A stretch of DNA of 56,048 nucleotides from RGIG9114 sp045592865 (GTDB lineage: Bacteria; Bacillota; Clostridia; Oscillospirales; JAGBHD01), in assembly GCA_045592865.1 (NCBI GenBank), contig JAZNVP010000015.1, positions 1 to 56,048 of the forward strand, given 5' to 3'. The notes beneath the pieces were generated by a model. The model made no database searches, was not told the origin of the DNA, and worked only from the letters and a program-made list of their open reading frames with translations. The position numbers and the translations under genes are program-made. How positions within the stretch are numbered: position 1 is the stretch's first letter; each line of letters opens with the position of its first letter. Positions 7,015-15,645 of this stretch are shown here, piece after piece.

Positions 7015-8265
7015 ATGAATACATATTATAACTACGCAAAAGAGTGTTACGCTAAGATCGGCGTCGATACCGATCTTGCCATCAAAAAGTTAGAAGGCCT
7101 TAAGATCGCCATCCACTGTTGGCAGGGCGACGACGTTACGGGCTTTGACCACGACGGTCCTTTAACCGGCGGAATTCAAACAACCGGTAACTATCCGGGC
7201 AAGGCTTCGACTCCCGAAGAGCTTATGGCGGATATCGACAAGGTTCTCTCCTTGGTTCCCGGTAAGCACAAGATAAATCTCCACGCTTCTTACGCAATCT
7301 TTGAAGAGGGCGAATACGTTGACAGAGACGCTATCGGCCCCCGCCACTTTGAAAGATGGGTTGCGTTTGCTAAAGAGCGCGGGCTCGGTCTTGACTTTAA
7401 CCCCACATTTTTCGCTCATCCCAAGGTTAAGGACGGGCTCACCCTTTCTTCACCCGACGATGAAACACGACGTTTCTGGATAGAACACGGAAAAAGATGC
7501 TTGGAGATTGCAGAGTATTTCGCAACCGAACTTTCTGAGCCCTGCGTTGTTAACTTCTGGATCCCCGACGGATATAAGGATATTCCCTCTGACCGTCTTG
7601 CACCCCGCCGCCGTTTTGCCGAGTCTCTTGACGAGATCTTATCGATAAACTATGACAAAGAAAAGGTTTACGTTGCGCTCGAGTCTAAGGTGTTCGGAAT
7701 CGGCCTTGAGTCGTATACCGTTGGTTCTAATGAGTTCTGCCTCAACTACGCAGCAACAAGAGGGGTTCTCTCCCTTATGGATAACGGCCACTACCATCCC
7801 ACCGAAGTGGTTTCGGATAAGATTCCCTCGCTTCTTCTCTTCAGCGACAAGATAGCGCTTCACATCACCCGTTCGGTCAGATGGGATAGCGACCACGTTG
7901 TTATCTTTGACGACGAAACGAAGGAGATCGCAAAAGAGATTGTCAGAAATGACGCGCTCGACAGAGTCTTTGTTGCGACCGACTATTTTGATGCAAGTAT
8001 TAACCGAATTGCCGCTTGGGTAATCGGACTCAGAAGCGTTCAGAAGGCATTTTTATATGCACTTCTCTGCCCCAATAAAAAACTCCAAGAGCTTCAGGAA
8101 AAAGGAAACTTCACCGAGCTTCTTATGATGCAGGAGGAACTCAAAACCTATCCCTTTGATGCAGTTTGGAAGATGTTCTGCGAAAAGAACGGTGTTGCAG
8201 GAGATGAATCCTGGTTTAAAGAGGTTGAAAAATACGAGAGAGAGGTATTAAGTAATCGTGAATAA
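7015..8265 (+). CDS. rhaA: L-rhamnose isomerase
   Basis: Protein of 416 residues, the size of the E. coli enzyme, converting L-rhamnose to L-rhamnulose. Recognisable family blocks are the N-terminal IHCWQGDDVTGFD, DFNPTFFAHPK, and the metal-site segments ALESKVFGIGLESYTVG, LMDNGHYHPTE and RWDSDHVV. These line the divalent-metal centre of the xylose-isomerase-like barrel. GGAGG precedes the ATG. It ends with an 8-base overlap into rhaD, indicating translational coupling. Confidence 0.97.
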   Translation: MNTYYNYAKECYAKIGVDTDLAIKKLEGLKIAIHCWQGDDVTGFDHDGPLTGGIQTTGNYPGKASTPEELMADIDKVLSLVPGKHKINLHASYAIFEEGEYVDRDAIGPRHFERWVAFAKERGLGLDFNPTFFAHPKVKDGLTLSSPDDETRRFWIEHGKRCLEIAEYFATELSEPCVVNFWIPDGYKDIPSDRLAPRRRFAESLDEILSINYDKEKVYVALESKVFGIGLESYTVGSNEFCLNYAATRGVLSLMDNGHYHPTEVVSDKIPSLLLFSDKIALHITRSVRWDSDHVVIFDDETKEIAKEIVRNDALDRVFVATDYFDASINRIAAWVIGLRSVQKAFLYALLCPNKKLQELQEKGNFTELLMMQEELKTYPFDAVWKMFCEKNGVAGDESWFKEVEKYEREVLSNRE

Positions 8266-9088
8266 TATTAAAACCGCAGCATTTGTTAAAGGCTTTTGCA
8301 AAATGGCTAACGACGGTTGGCTCCTCGGTTTTCACGAGAGAAACGGCGGAAACCTTTCATACAGAATTAAGGACGACGAAATAAAATCGGTTTGGGCCGG
8401 TCTCGATTTCTCGGGCGAATGGAAGCCCATCGGCGCCGACGTTCCAACCCTTAAAAATGAGTTTTTCCTCGTAACAGGAAGCGGAAAGTATTTCCAGAAC
8501 GTTTTAGACGACCCCGAGAACAACATCGCAATCGTTGAGGTTGACGATAGCGGCAAGAACTACCGCATATGTTGGGGACTTAAAAGCGGCGGCAGACCCA
8601 CAAGTGAACTTCCGAGCCACCTTATGAACCACGCCGTTAAAAAGGAACTGACAGGCGGCAAACACCGCGTTATCTACCACGCTCACCCCGTTAATATAAT
8701 CGCACTCACCTTTATTCTCCCTCTTGAAGACAAGGTGTTCACAAGAGAGATATGGGAAATGATGACCGAGTGCCCCGTTATATTCCCCGACGGTATGGGA
8801 GTTATTCCCTGGATGGTTCCCGGTGGAATGGACATTGCTATTGAAACAAGCAACCTTATGAAGAAATACGACGTTGCCGTCTGGGCTCACCACGGAATGT
8901 TCTGTTCGGGCGAGGACTTTGATTCCACCTTCGGACTTATGCACACCGTTGAGAAAGCGGCAGATATTCTTATCAAGGTGCTGTCAGTTACCCCTAATAA
9001 ACTCCAGACCATCACTCCCCAAAATTTCAGAGATTTAGCAAAAGCGTTTGGCTTTACAGTCTCCGAAGAATTCCTTTACGATAAATAA
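8258..9088 (+). CDS. rhaD: Rhamnulose-1-phosphate aldolase
   Basis: Class II aldolase of 276 residues that splits L-rhamnulose-1-phosphate into dihydroxyacetone phosphate and L-lactaldehyde. The zinc ligands H141, H143 (YHAHPVN) and H212 (AHHGMF) and the catalytic E117 (TSELPS) sit at the same numbers as in E. coli RhaD. Translation starts at a GTG inside the end of rhaA (8-base overlap). Lactaldehyde is then the substrate of FucO encoded at 907-2055. A strong terminator follows. Confidence 0.96.
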   Translation: MNNIKTAAFVKGFCKMANDGWLLGFHERNGGNLSYRIKDDEIKSVWAGLDFSGEWKPIGADVPTLKNEFFLVTGSGKYFQNVLDDPENNIAIVEVDDSGKNYRICWGLKSGGRPTSELPSHLMNHAVKKELTGGKHRVIYHAHPVNIIALTFILPLEDKVFTREIWEMMTECPVIFPDGMGVIPWMVPGGMDIAIETSNLMKKYDVAVWAHHGMFCSGEDFDSTFGLMHTVEKAADILIKVLSVTPNKLQTITPQNFRDLAKAFGFTVSEEFLYDK

Positions 9089-9095
9089 AAAATTA

Positions 9096-9131
9096 AGGCA
9101 GAACAGTTCAAACTGTTCTGCCTGTTTTTTT
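9096..9131. terminator. Terminator after rhaD
   Basis: Near-perfect palindrome AGGCAGAACAGTT / AACTGTTCTGCCT followed by TTTTTTT. It lies between the convergent rhaD and lipoprotein genes. The T-run favours action on the plus strand. Confidence 0.9.
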
Positions 9132-9134
9132 ATA

Positions 9135-10961
9135 TCAGTTTGCCTTAAACTCTCCCGAAACCGAGCCGACCGTTATAGTGTAGCTATCCCCCGACTTAAT
9201 ATCGGGGCTACTCAGAATAACCACCTGGAACGAAAGCTCAGGCGCATAAGAAATGATCTCTTTACCCTTACTGTCGGTGAGAGTAATAGTCGTTTTTGCG
9301 GTTTGACTTCCAACGCTTACCGCAATAACACCCTGCTCTGAGCCACTAAAGGACTGCGCCATACCCGAAGCCCCCGTTCCGATAAAGGTTCCGCCCGTAA
9401 TAATTCCGCTCTTATCGTAATCGAGGGTTGCGGTGTCGCCCTGTGTAGGACCGACAACAGTGGTGTGTCCACCCGATATCTCGAGCGTTCCGTTGGCGTC
9501 GAGTCCGTCTCCCGAAGAATTTATATATAGCGTTCCGCCCGAAATCACGATGCTTCCGTTCGAGGATAAAGACATTCCTCCCATTCCGCCCATTCCACCG
9601 GGGCCTTTTCCCATCCCATCAAACATACCATCTCTTCCACCCGTAGTTCCGCTTGAATCGGTTCCACCTGCGGCATTGAGTCCGTCGTCACTTGCAACTA
9701 GTTTTATGTCTCCGCCCGACACATTAATATGAAGCGCCTCAAGCCCTTCATAACTCTCGGTTATATCAATATCTCCGTCGGTTACCGTGAGGGTGTCTTC
9801 CGCGTGACAGGCATCGTCTCCCGAAGATATATTAAAACTTCCACCGCTTATTTTAAGGGAACTGTCCGAGTGAACACTGTCATCTGCAGAATCTATCGTT
9901 ATTTTCCCACCCGATATAGAGATATCGCTCACAGCCTTTAAACCTTTCATGCTCGTGCTCGAGTCATCAGTATCAGTAGTTTCTGCAGTAAGCGCGGTTC
10001 TTCCGGGTCTCATTCCCATTCCGCCTGGGCCGCCGCCCATTCCGCCGAAATCTCCCCAATTATCAGAAGACGCCTTACTGCCGTTCTCACTTCCGCCACC
10101 CGCAGTTACGTTTACTGTCCCGTCAAGAATTTGCATATATGAACCTGCTGAAACACCGTCTCCCTCGGCTTCAATATTAATTTCTCCACCCGAAAAATAA
10201 ATAAATCCGAGAGCCGCTTCATCGGTGTTTTCTGCGTGAATACCGTCTTTTCCCGCTTCAATTTTTATTTTAGTTTCCCCCGTAACGCGAACACTGTCGT
10301 TAACGTCTAACCCGTGAGACGCCGAGGTCACGGTTAAATCTCCACCCGTGAAAACAAGGTCGTCTTTCGCAACAATTCCGTGACCCGCGGGAGAAGAAAC
10401 TGAAAGACTTCCCTTTCCGTTAATTGTTATATCCTGCTTCGAATAGAGCGCTCCGTCGATATTATTTTCGTCGATAGCACTAAAGACACCGCCGTTTGAA
10501 AGATGGTTTTCGCTGCCCTCCGGTAAGGTTATAAACACCTTATCTGCCGAAAGAATATATAAAGGCGCAGAACTCTCACTGTTTATATTAACTCCATCGA
10601 GCACAAGCTGAAGCTTTGCCGTATCCTCAGCATTAACAATTATCATTCCGTCGTTAAGCGAACCCGAAATAATATGCATTTTGTTTTCGGTTATGGTGAT
10701 CCTGCTTCCTTCGATTTTGACGCTGTCCGAACTCGCCGACGCAGAGTTTCCCGTAAGTTTTATGGTTATTGCATCATTTTCGCTGTATTCAGTCCTCTGA
10801 TCGCGTTCGGTAAACATATCCTCGTCTGTTGCCGAGAGCTCTACCGAACCGGAGGAAACAGAACCTTCCGAACTGACGTTTTCCTCTTCTTTAGATTTGC
10901 AACCCGAAAGAACCCCGCAGAGCAAAACTAAAACAAGAATAAAAGGCATTGCCCTTTTCAA
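9135..10961 (-). CDS. Beta-helix carbohydrate-binding-domain lipoprotein (DUF4353-like)
   Basis: Predicted lipoprotein of 608 residues. It has a lipobox LSGC with the acylated cysteine at position 21, so it is probably anchored on the outer face of the membrane. The rest is built from repeats of roughly 20-25 residues with ISGGxxxI-x-S-x-DD patterns, typical of right-handed beta-helices. It matches the carbohydrate-binding-domain family often found beside VTC and DUF4956 genes in Firmicutes. Two glycine/methionine-rich loops (GGMGGGPGGMGM and GPGGMGGMGGM) interrupt the helix. A TTG start at 10961 is chosen because AAAGGAGG lies 8 bases upstream; the GTG at 10970 falls inside that ribosome site. 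It is the last gene of the VTC operon, 15 bases after DUF4956. The molecular role is not known. Confidence 0.75.
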   Translation of the reverse strand: MKRAMPFILVLVLLCGVLSGCKSKEEENVSSEGSVSSGSVELSATDEDMFTERDQRTEYSENDAITIKLTGNSASASSDSVKIEGSRITITENKMHIISGSLNDGMIIVNAEDTAKLQLVLDGVNINSESSAPLYILSADKVFITLPEGSENHLSNGGVFSAIDENNIDGALYSKQDITINGKGSLSVSSPAGHGIVAKDDLVFTGGDLTVTSASHGLDVNDSVRVTGETKIKIEAGKDGIHAENTDEAALGFIYFSGGEINIEAEGDGVSAGSYMQILDGTVNVTAGGGSENGSKASSDNWGDFGGMGGGPGGMGMRPGRTALTAETTDTDDSSTSMKGLKAVSDISISGGKITIDSADDSVHSDSSLKISGGSFNISSGDDACHAEDTLTVTDGDIDITESYEGLEALHINVSGGDIKLVASDDGLNAAGGTDSSGTTGGRDGMFDGMGKGPGGMGGMGGMSLSSNGSIVISGGTLYINSSGDGLDANGTLEISGGHTTVVGPTQGDTATLDYDKSGIITGGTFIGTGASGMAQSFSGSEQGVIAVSVGSQTAKTTITLTDSKGKEIISYAPELSFQVVILSSPDIKSGDSYTITVGSVSGEFKAN

Positions 10962-10976
10962 AAAAAGCACCTCCTT

Positions 10977-11672
10977 TTAAAGCTCCGACACGGCAGTATC
11001 CTGTCTTGAAACGGTTATTTCAAGATTTCCGTTTCGGCATCTGAATTTGTCTATCATTTCCTTTTCCTTCGATGCGTCTTTCAACGTTACGTTGTAGGTT
11101 AATTTAAAAAGGCTTCCCATATTGGTATTCTTAACGCGCACAAGATCGTGGGAATGAGTGTATTCGTCGAAAATATCGTCAAAAATACCCGAATAATCAA
11201 GGTCCTCAGGAATAACAATAGTGAACACCTTATATACCGCGCCGTTCTTTTTTGCGCCGAAATCAAGTCGGTTATAAAGCATAAATATAAGACTCATAAC
11301 AGCCGTGAAGAGAAATGCAAATCCGAGATAACCCATACCCACAATAAGCCCTGCACCCATCGCTAAAAACAGAGTGCATATCTCTTTCGCGGTTCCGGGA
11401 ACCGAGCGAAAACGAACGAGGCTGAACGCTCCTGCAACCGCAACACCTGTTCCGACATTACCGTTAACGAGCATAATAACAACGCAAACCACCGCAGGTA
11501 AGAGTGCCAACGTTATAACGAAGCTTTTGGTATATCTTGTGCGATACATATATGCAAGCGCCATAACAATACCAAGCAGAAGTGAAAATCCAAGGCAAAG
11601 CAAAAAATCACCTGCGCTTATAACCGACGTTAGTTCCGAATCAAATAAACCTTTAAATAAATTACTGAGCAT
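10977..11672 (-). CDS. DUF4956 membrane protein
   Basis: Protein of 231 residues with about four hydrophobic segments in the first 130 residues, including a glycine-rich NVGTGVAVAGAFSLVRFRSVPGTAKEI stretch (part shown in the family signature SLVRFRSVPG). A cytoplasmic alpha/beta tail of about 100 residues follows. DUF4956 proteins recur beside VTC-domain genes, and their function is unknown. The ATG at 11672 has GGAGG upstream and overlaps the VTC gene end by 11 bases; an upstream start at 11696 is less likely. An inferred role is a membrane partner, possibly a channel or scaffold, for the VTC protein and lipoprotein of the same operon. Confidence 0.8.
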   Translation of the reverse strand: MLSNLFKGLFDSELTSVISAGDFLLCLGFSLLLGIVMALAYMYRTRYTKSFVITLALLPAVVCVVIMLVNGNVGTGVAVAGAFSLVRFRSVPGTAKEICTLFLAMGAGLIVGMGYLGFAFLFTAVMSLIFMLYNRLDFGAKKNGAVYKVFTIVIPEDLDYSGIFDDIFDEYTHSHDLVRVKNTNMGSLFKLTYNVTLKDASKEKEMIDKFRCRNGNLEITVSRQDTAVSEL

Positions 11673-12408
11673 AAATCTCTTCCTCCTCATAATCATTTGT
11701 ATCCACGCTTTGCAGCTGCGGAAAAATAAATTTTCTATACGCAGTTCCGTATTTAGAAAAGGACGTTTTATATATCCTTTCGGACGACAGTATCTCTGTC
11801 ATCCACAACGGAATACCTCCCGAGCATTTTATCTCCATCAAGACCTTTCCTTTGGGAAGAACCTCGGTTCCGTCCGCAGAAGAATTGAGCGTCAGATCCT
11901 CCTGTCTGCAAAGAATATTATCGTCAAAGGTAATGCGAAAGTCTGACCCGTCGGACGCGTAATACGCCTCTCTTTCATAGGAAAGAAACAACGTCGGGCG
12001 CAAACCCTTATAGTAATCAAGAAAATAATCTATCTCTTTGGATATCTGGCTTTGCTTCGGGCACTCGCGTTTTCCCGAAAGCCATTCTGCCGCTTCCTTT
12101 GCGGTAAGCGAAACACGCCGCTTGTAAACCACCTTTTTATATTTTTTCTTGAGTTCCACAAATACCGGACTGTTTTCATCCGCTCTTCCGTAACTTCTGA
12201 CACGAAGTTTTTCCTTGTAGATCGGCTTCTCGATAGAACGCCTTATCAAAATATAACTGTCGGTATCGTAATATATATTCCGAATGGTCGTTCTGCCGTA
12301 TTTATCGGGAATCATATATGGTGTGATAGCCGCAAGAATCTTTTGTTTTTGATCGGCATCAAGCATAAACTTCAGTTCATAACGCTTAAATACGGTCTGA
12401 AAAGCCAT
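11662..12408 (-). CDS. VTC-domain (polyphosphate-polymerase-like) protein
   Basis: Protein of 248 residues covering one VTC/CYTH-type tunnel domain. Characteristic charged strands are present: KRYELKF (8-14), YYDT (46-49), KEKLRVRSY (65-73), ELKKK (85-89), KRRVS (96-100), then MEIK and KYGTAYRKF near the end. In yeast Vtc4 such basic residues and a metal-binding glutamate make polyphosphate from ATP. Bacterial copies with this neighbourhood have no settled substrate. It is the first gene of a three-gene operon with DUF4956 and the lipoprotein. It has its own promoter carrying a response-regulator-like box just after the sensor kinase gene. Confidence 0.85.
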   Translation of the reverse strand: MAFQTVFKRYELKFMLDADQKQKILAAITPYMIPDKYGRTTIRNIYYDTDSYILIRRSIEKPIYKEKLRVRSYGRADENSPVFVELKKKYKKVVYKRRVSLTAKEAAEWLSGKRECPKQSQISKEIDYFLDYYKGLRPTLFLSYEREAYYASDGSDFRITFDDNILCRQEDLTLNSSADGTEVLPKGKVLMEIKCSGGIPLWMTEILSSERIYKTSFSKYGTAYRKFIFPQLQSVDTNDYEEEEIYAQ

Positions 12409-12437
12409 AAAAAATCCTCCTGCAGTTTGATGTTATC

Positions 12438-12470
12438 ATTCTACAGAAGGATTATTGAAATTTGATTGAA
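12438..12470 (-). promoter_or_regulatory. VTC-operon promoter with ATTGAA direct repeat
   Basis: The -10 TAGAAT (minus strand 12443-12438) is preceded by a 10-base gap and then ATTGAA-N5-ATTGAA read on the plus strand (12454-12459 and 12465-12470). The 11-base period and position over the -35 region are typical of OmpR/PhoB-type activator boxes. The same arrangement precedes the response-regulator gene. Confidence 0.65.
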
Positions 12471-12474
12471 TTTT

Positions 12475-13737
12475 TTAAACTTTAGGCAAGATAACTCTGA
12501 ATTCAACAAGCCCGTTATAGCACCTGACCTCGATCTTTCCCTTATGAGAAGTAACTATAGCCTTTGCTATCGCAAGACCGAGTCCATAACTGTTTCCATC
12601 GTCTTCCCTCGCCTCGTCAACGCGATAAAACCTCTCAAAAAGATGCGGTAGTTTTTCAGGCGGTATCGTCTCTCCCGAGTTAACAACCGATAAAACTGCG
12701 CTGACGCGGTTTTCGGACAAATTTACCGAAACCTCTCTTTTTTCATCGCAATGCCTTATCGCATTATCTATTAGAATAGAAACAAGCTGACCGAGTTTTG
12801 TTTTGTCACCCATAACCGAAATACCGCTTTGGACATCGGTTGAGAGAACTATTCCTTTTTCAAAAGCAACACTCTCAAACGGCAGAATATCTCCCGAAAC
12901 AATTCGGCTTAAATCTAACCTCTCGTTCTCTGTTTTAACGTTTTCGGTTCGCGCAAGTTCTAAAAGTTCTCTAACCAGGTTGCCCATTTTTTCATTTTCA
13001 TACTGAATGTTATCAAGCCACTTGTTATCGCCTATCTCACGCGCCAGAAGTTCCGCATTGGCACTGACAACAGAAACGGGGGTCTTGAGTTCGTGCCCCG
13101 CATCAGAAATAAACTGCTTTTGCTTTAAATAACTCTCTTCAAGGGGATCAACTATCCTTTTTGCCAGATATTTAGCAAGGAAAAACAGAGCTATAAGCAC
13201 GACGCTCCCGAACACCAAGGTGTAACGAAACAAGGTTGTCATACTCTCCTTCATAACGGTGTTGTCCATAAATGCAACGAGGGTGTAGCCCTTCTTCTTT
13301 GCAACCAAATAAAGAAGATTTCCCTTGGTTCCGCGAACGGTTCCCTTCCTTAGAATTTCGGTAGCATATCCTTCGAGAAGTTCTTCTTCAAAGCTTTCGC
13401 GGTCGCCTGAATCGGTTGCAACAACCTCTCCGTTATCCAGAACCGCAACCGAATAAAAGGTGGATAACTTAAAGGAAGGTGAGTTTTCGAAATGCTTCCC
13501 GCCTCGGTCGTTATTCGGAATCGGCTCCATCGCATCGGGCGATATTTCTTCCAAAGGCTCACCCGCAGGAAATTCAGAAAGCTTATGCATTTCTGCGTGT
13601 CTTTCAAGCATTTCAAAGTTTCGGTTAGAAACCTCATAATAACTCGAAGCATATATAACCGCAAGTGTTCCCATAAACAAAAGAACGAGTATCGACATGA
13701 TCGCATAAACGATCTTTCTTCTTGAGCTTTTAAACAT
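12475..13737 (-). CDS. Sensor histidine kinase
   Basis: Membrane kinase of 420 residues. A first membrane segment (about 10-30) and a second (about 172-191) enclose an extracytoplasmic sensor domain of about 140 residues. The dimerisation H-box SDAGHELKTPVS has the phosphorylated histidine at 215. The ATP-binding domain follows, with ILIDNAIRH (N-box), a FERFYRVD F-box and the GLGLAI G-box. The gene overlaps the response-regulator gene by 8 bases. The VTC operon lies directly downstream under a promoter carrying the same repeat as the regulator's own, so this pair very likely controls it. The sensed signal is unknown. Confidence 0.92.
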   Translation of the reverse strand: MFKSSRRKIVYAIMSILVLLFMGTLAVIYASSYYEVSNRNFEMLERHAEMHKLSEFPAGEPLEEISPDAMEPIPNNDRGGKHFENSPSFKLSTFYSVAVLDNGEVVATDSGDRESFEEELLEGYATEILRKGTVRGTKGNLLYLVAKKKGYTLVAFMDNTVMKESMTTLFRYTLVFGSVVLIALFFLAKYLAKRIVDPLEESYLKQKQFISDAGHELKTPVSVVSANAELLAREIGDNKWLDNIQYENEKMGNLVRELLELARTENVKTENERLDLSRIVSGDILPFESVAFEKGIVLSTDVQSGISVMGDKTKLGQLVSILIDNAIRHCDEKREVSVNLSENRVSAVLSVVNSGETIPPEKLPHLFERFYRVDEAREDDGNSYGLGLAIAKAIVTSHKGKIEVRCYNGLVEFRVILPKV

Positions 13738-14413
13738 TTTCGCACCTCAGTTCATATCCAATTCCTCTGACCGCCTTTATCTCGGTCTTTGCGCCAACAA
13801 AACCGAGTTTCTTTCGAGTGAAAGACATATAAACCTCAACGTTATTATATTCGGCTTCATTATCATAGCCCCATATCTTCACCGCAAGTTGCTCACGGGT
13901 CAGTATCTGCCCGTTATTAGAAATGAGATATTCGAGAATTCTATATTCCTTTTCGCTCAGTCTGACACTCTGAGAATTATCCGTGCAGTAAAGGGTTAGC
14001 GTGTTACTGTCAACCGATATATCCCCATAGCAAAGCTTCCCTTGGGTAACACCGAGAGTTCTTCTCGAAAGCGCACGAATACGCGCAAGAAGTTCCTTTG
14101 TCATAAAAGGCTTGGTTAGATAATCGTCTGCCCCGCTATCAAGCCCCTCAACCTTATCGTCAAGTTCCGACTTTGCCGTCAGCATTAATATCGGGGTGCG
14201 AATACCGCTTATTCTTGCCTTTTTTGCAACCTCTAACCCATTCATTCCGGGAAGCATAACGTCGAGAATAGCAACATCATAGATCCCGCTTCTGATAGCA
14301 AACAGCCCGTCAACACCGTTGTCAAAATGATCGACCTCATATTTTTCAAGCCGCAGTATCTCGCAAAGAGCCTCTGCCATTCGCTTTTCATCCTCTATAA
14401 GCAAAAGCTTCAT
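13730..14413 (-). CDS. OmpR/PhoB-family response regulator
   Basis: Protein of 227 residues: receiver domain (1-115) with phospho-acceptor D51, T79 and K101, and a winged-helix DNA-binding domain (about 128-225) ending with the typical RGIGYEL motif. The ATG at 14413 is chosen over an upstream start at 14476 because GGAGGTG lies at the right distance and the receiver begins there (MKLLLIEDE). It is co-transcribed with the histidine kinase (8-base overlap). It probably binds the ATTGAA repeats upstream of itself and of the VTC operon. Confidence 0.92.
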   Translation of the reverse strand: MKLLLIEDEKRMAEALCEILRLEKYEVDHFDNGVDGLFAIRSGIYDVAILDVMLPGMNGLEVAKKARISGIRTPILMLTAKSELDDKVEGLDSGADDYLTKPFMTKELLARIRALSRRTLGVTQGKLCYGDISVDSNTLTLYCTDNSQSVRLSEKEYRILEYLISNNGQILTREQLAVKIWGYDNEAEYNNVEVYMSFTRKKLGFVGAKTEIKAVRGIGYELRCENV

Positions 14414-14436
14414 TACCGCACCTCCGTTCCGTTTTA

Positions 14437-14468
14437 AGTATACCATAAAATATTGAAAATTCATTGAA
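14437..14468 (-). promoter_or_regulatory. Response-regulator promoter with ATTGAA direct repeat
   Basis: The -10 TATACT (minus strand 14442-14437) is followed upstream by a 9-base gap and ATTGAA-N5-ATTGAA read on the plus strand (14452-14457 and 14463-14468). The layout is nearly the same as at the VTC promoter, suggesting autoregulation. Confidence 0.65.
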
Positions 14469-14485
14469 CTTTTCAAGTAAAAAGC

Positions 14486-14514
14486 AAAACGCCCGAAATT
14501 TCGGGCGTTTTTTA
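14486..14514. terminator. Terminator after the first sialidase-like gene
   Basis: AAAACGCCCG / CGGGCGTTTT stem with an AAATTT loop and runs of T or A on both sides. It stops minus-strand transcription before the two-component operon. Confidence 0.85.
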
Positions 14515-14515
14515 A

Positions 14516-15604
14516 TTAAAGTTCCCAGATTGTATAAAGAAGTGAGGGTTTGCAGTCGTCCTCATATCTCTGGTAATAAACGGTTAAAATCTTTCCGTCG
14601 GGAAGCTCAACCGAACAGGGATATCCAAGATCAGGGTCGCCGGTTTCAGGGAATATAGATAACTGTTCCGACCAGGTCTCTCCGTTATCATAGCTAATAA
14701 CCGCTCTCTCTCCGAAAGGAACGAGTCTTCTGCCGTATGCACAGATTACTGCGCCCGAAGAGTGCTGCATTAAGTGCGGAGGCGCTCCGTCAACACCTAA
14801 AGGCTTCATTTCAGACCAGGTCTTTCCGCCGTCAGACGAGAATGTAATGAAAACGTCCTTATGGGTAGGCTTCGAAGAATAGTCTGAATATCTGATAGCA
14901 CCTAAAAGTCTGCCGTCCGAAAGTTCCATAACATAGGGTTCGCAGAAACATTTAGGATTATAACCCTCAGGGGTGCAGAGCTTAGTTAAATACTCCCAGG
15001 TGTATCCGCCGTCAGTGCTTCTCATTGCGAAGATCCGACCTTCCTCGGGAAGCTCGTCGATAAATTTAGTTCCGAGATAGATAAGTGTTCCGTCCTTGCA
15101 AACGTTAGGACCGTGAGGTGCCGTTATCGGAATTCTCTTAGGCTCGGTCCAGGTAACGCCATAGTCCTCAGAAATAATGTAGAAGGAGCCGCCCTTGCCC
15201 TCTTCCTCACTGAGATGAGTGTAGGTCGCGAGCATACCCATAGTGGGCATAAGCTCTCTGCGGTCGTTTCTACCCTTTATGTTATCATAAAGCCCGTGCA
15301 TATAGCTTTCTTTAGGATGACAGAACCATGTAACAAGCATTCTGCCGTTCCCCATATAAACGATACCTGCATCTCTGTCGTCAAGATATGTATCATTTAT
15401 AACGATCGGAGGGGTCCAGGTTTCTCCGTTATCGCGGCTGATATACATACAGGTCTTACCCCAAGGGCAGATGTGGTGCATTCTCATTCCTGAGTCAACC
15501 GCATATAAAACTCCGTTTTCGTCCTTACAAACGCTACCCCAGGCGTGATAGCGGAACAAGGTTCCGGTGTTTCTGTTAACTATTCCGTGCTTAACTATTT
15601 TCAT
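14516..15604 (-). CDS. BNR/Asp-box sialidase-like protein (copy A)
   Basis: Protein of 362 residues forming a predicted six-bladed propeller. It has at least five Asp-box repeats of the S-x-D-x-G-x-T-W type: SRDNGETW, SEDYGVTW, STDGGYTW, SSDGGKTW and SYDNGETW. There is no signal peptide, so it should act in the cytoplasm, probably on imported oligosaccharides. Annotation as exo-alpha-sialidase follows the fold only; a different glycosidase, a lyase or an isomerase-like activity is possible. The ATG at 15604 has AAGGA upstream and matches the paralog start; a TTG at 15622 is rejected. It is about 60% similar to the next gene, with a nearly identical patch at the 3' end. Confidence 0.75.
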   Translation of the reverse strand: MKIVKHGIVNRNTGTLFRYHAWGSVCKDENGVLYAVDSGMRMHHICPWGKTCMYISRDNGETWTPPIVINDTYLDDRDAGIVYMGNGRMLVTWFCHPKESYMHGLYDNIKGRNDRRELMPTMGMLATYTHLSEEEGKGGSFYIISEDYGVTWTEPKRIPITAPHGPNVCKDGTLIYLGTKFIDELPEEGRIFAMRSTDGGYTWEYLTKLCTPEGYNPKCFCEPYVMELSDGRLLGAIRYSDYSSKPTHKDVFITFSSDGGKTWSEMKPLGVDGAPPHLMQHSSGAVICAYGRRLVPFGERAVISYDNGETWSEQLSIFPETGDPDLGYPCSVELPDGKILTVYYQRYEDDCKPSLLYTIWEL

Positions 15605-15645
15605 GATTAATCCTTCTTTCAAAGCCTTAGGCTTTATTTTACGAA

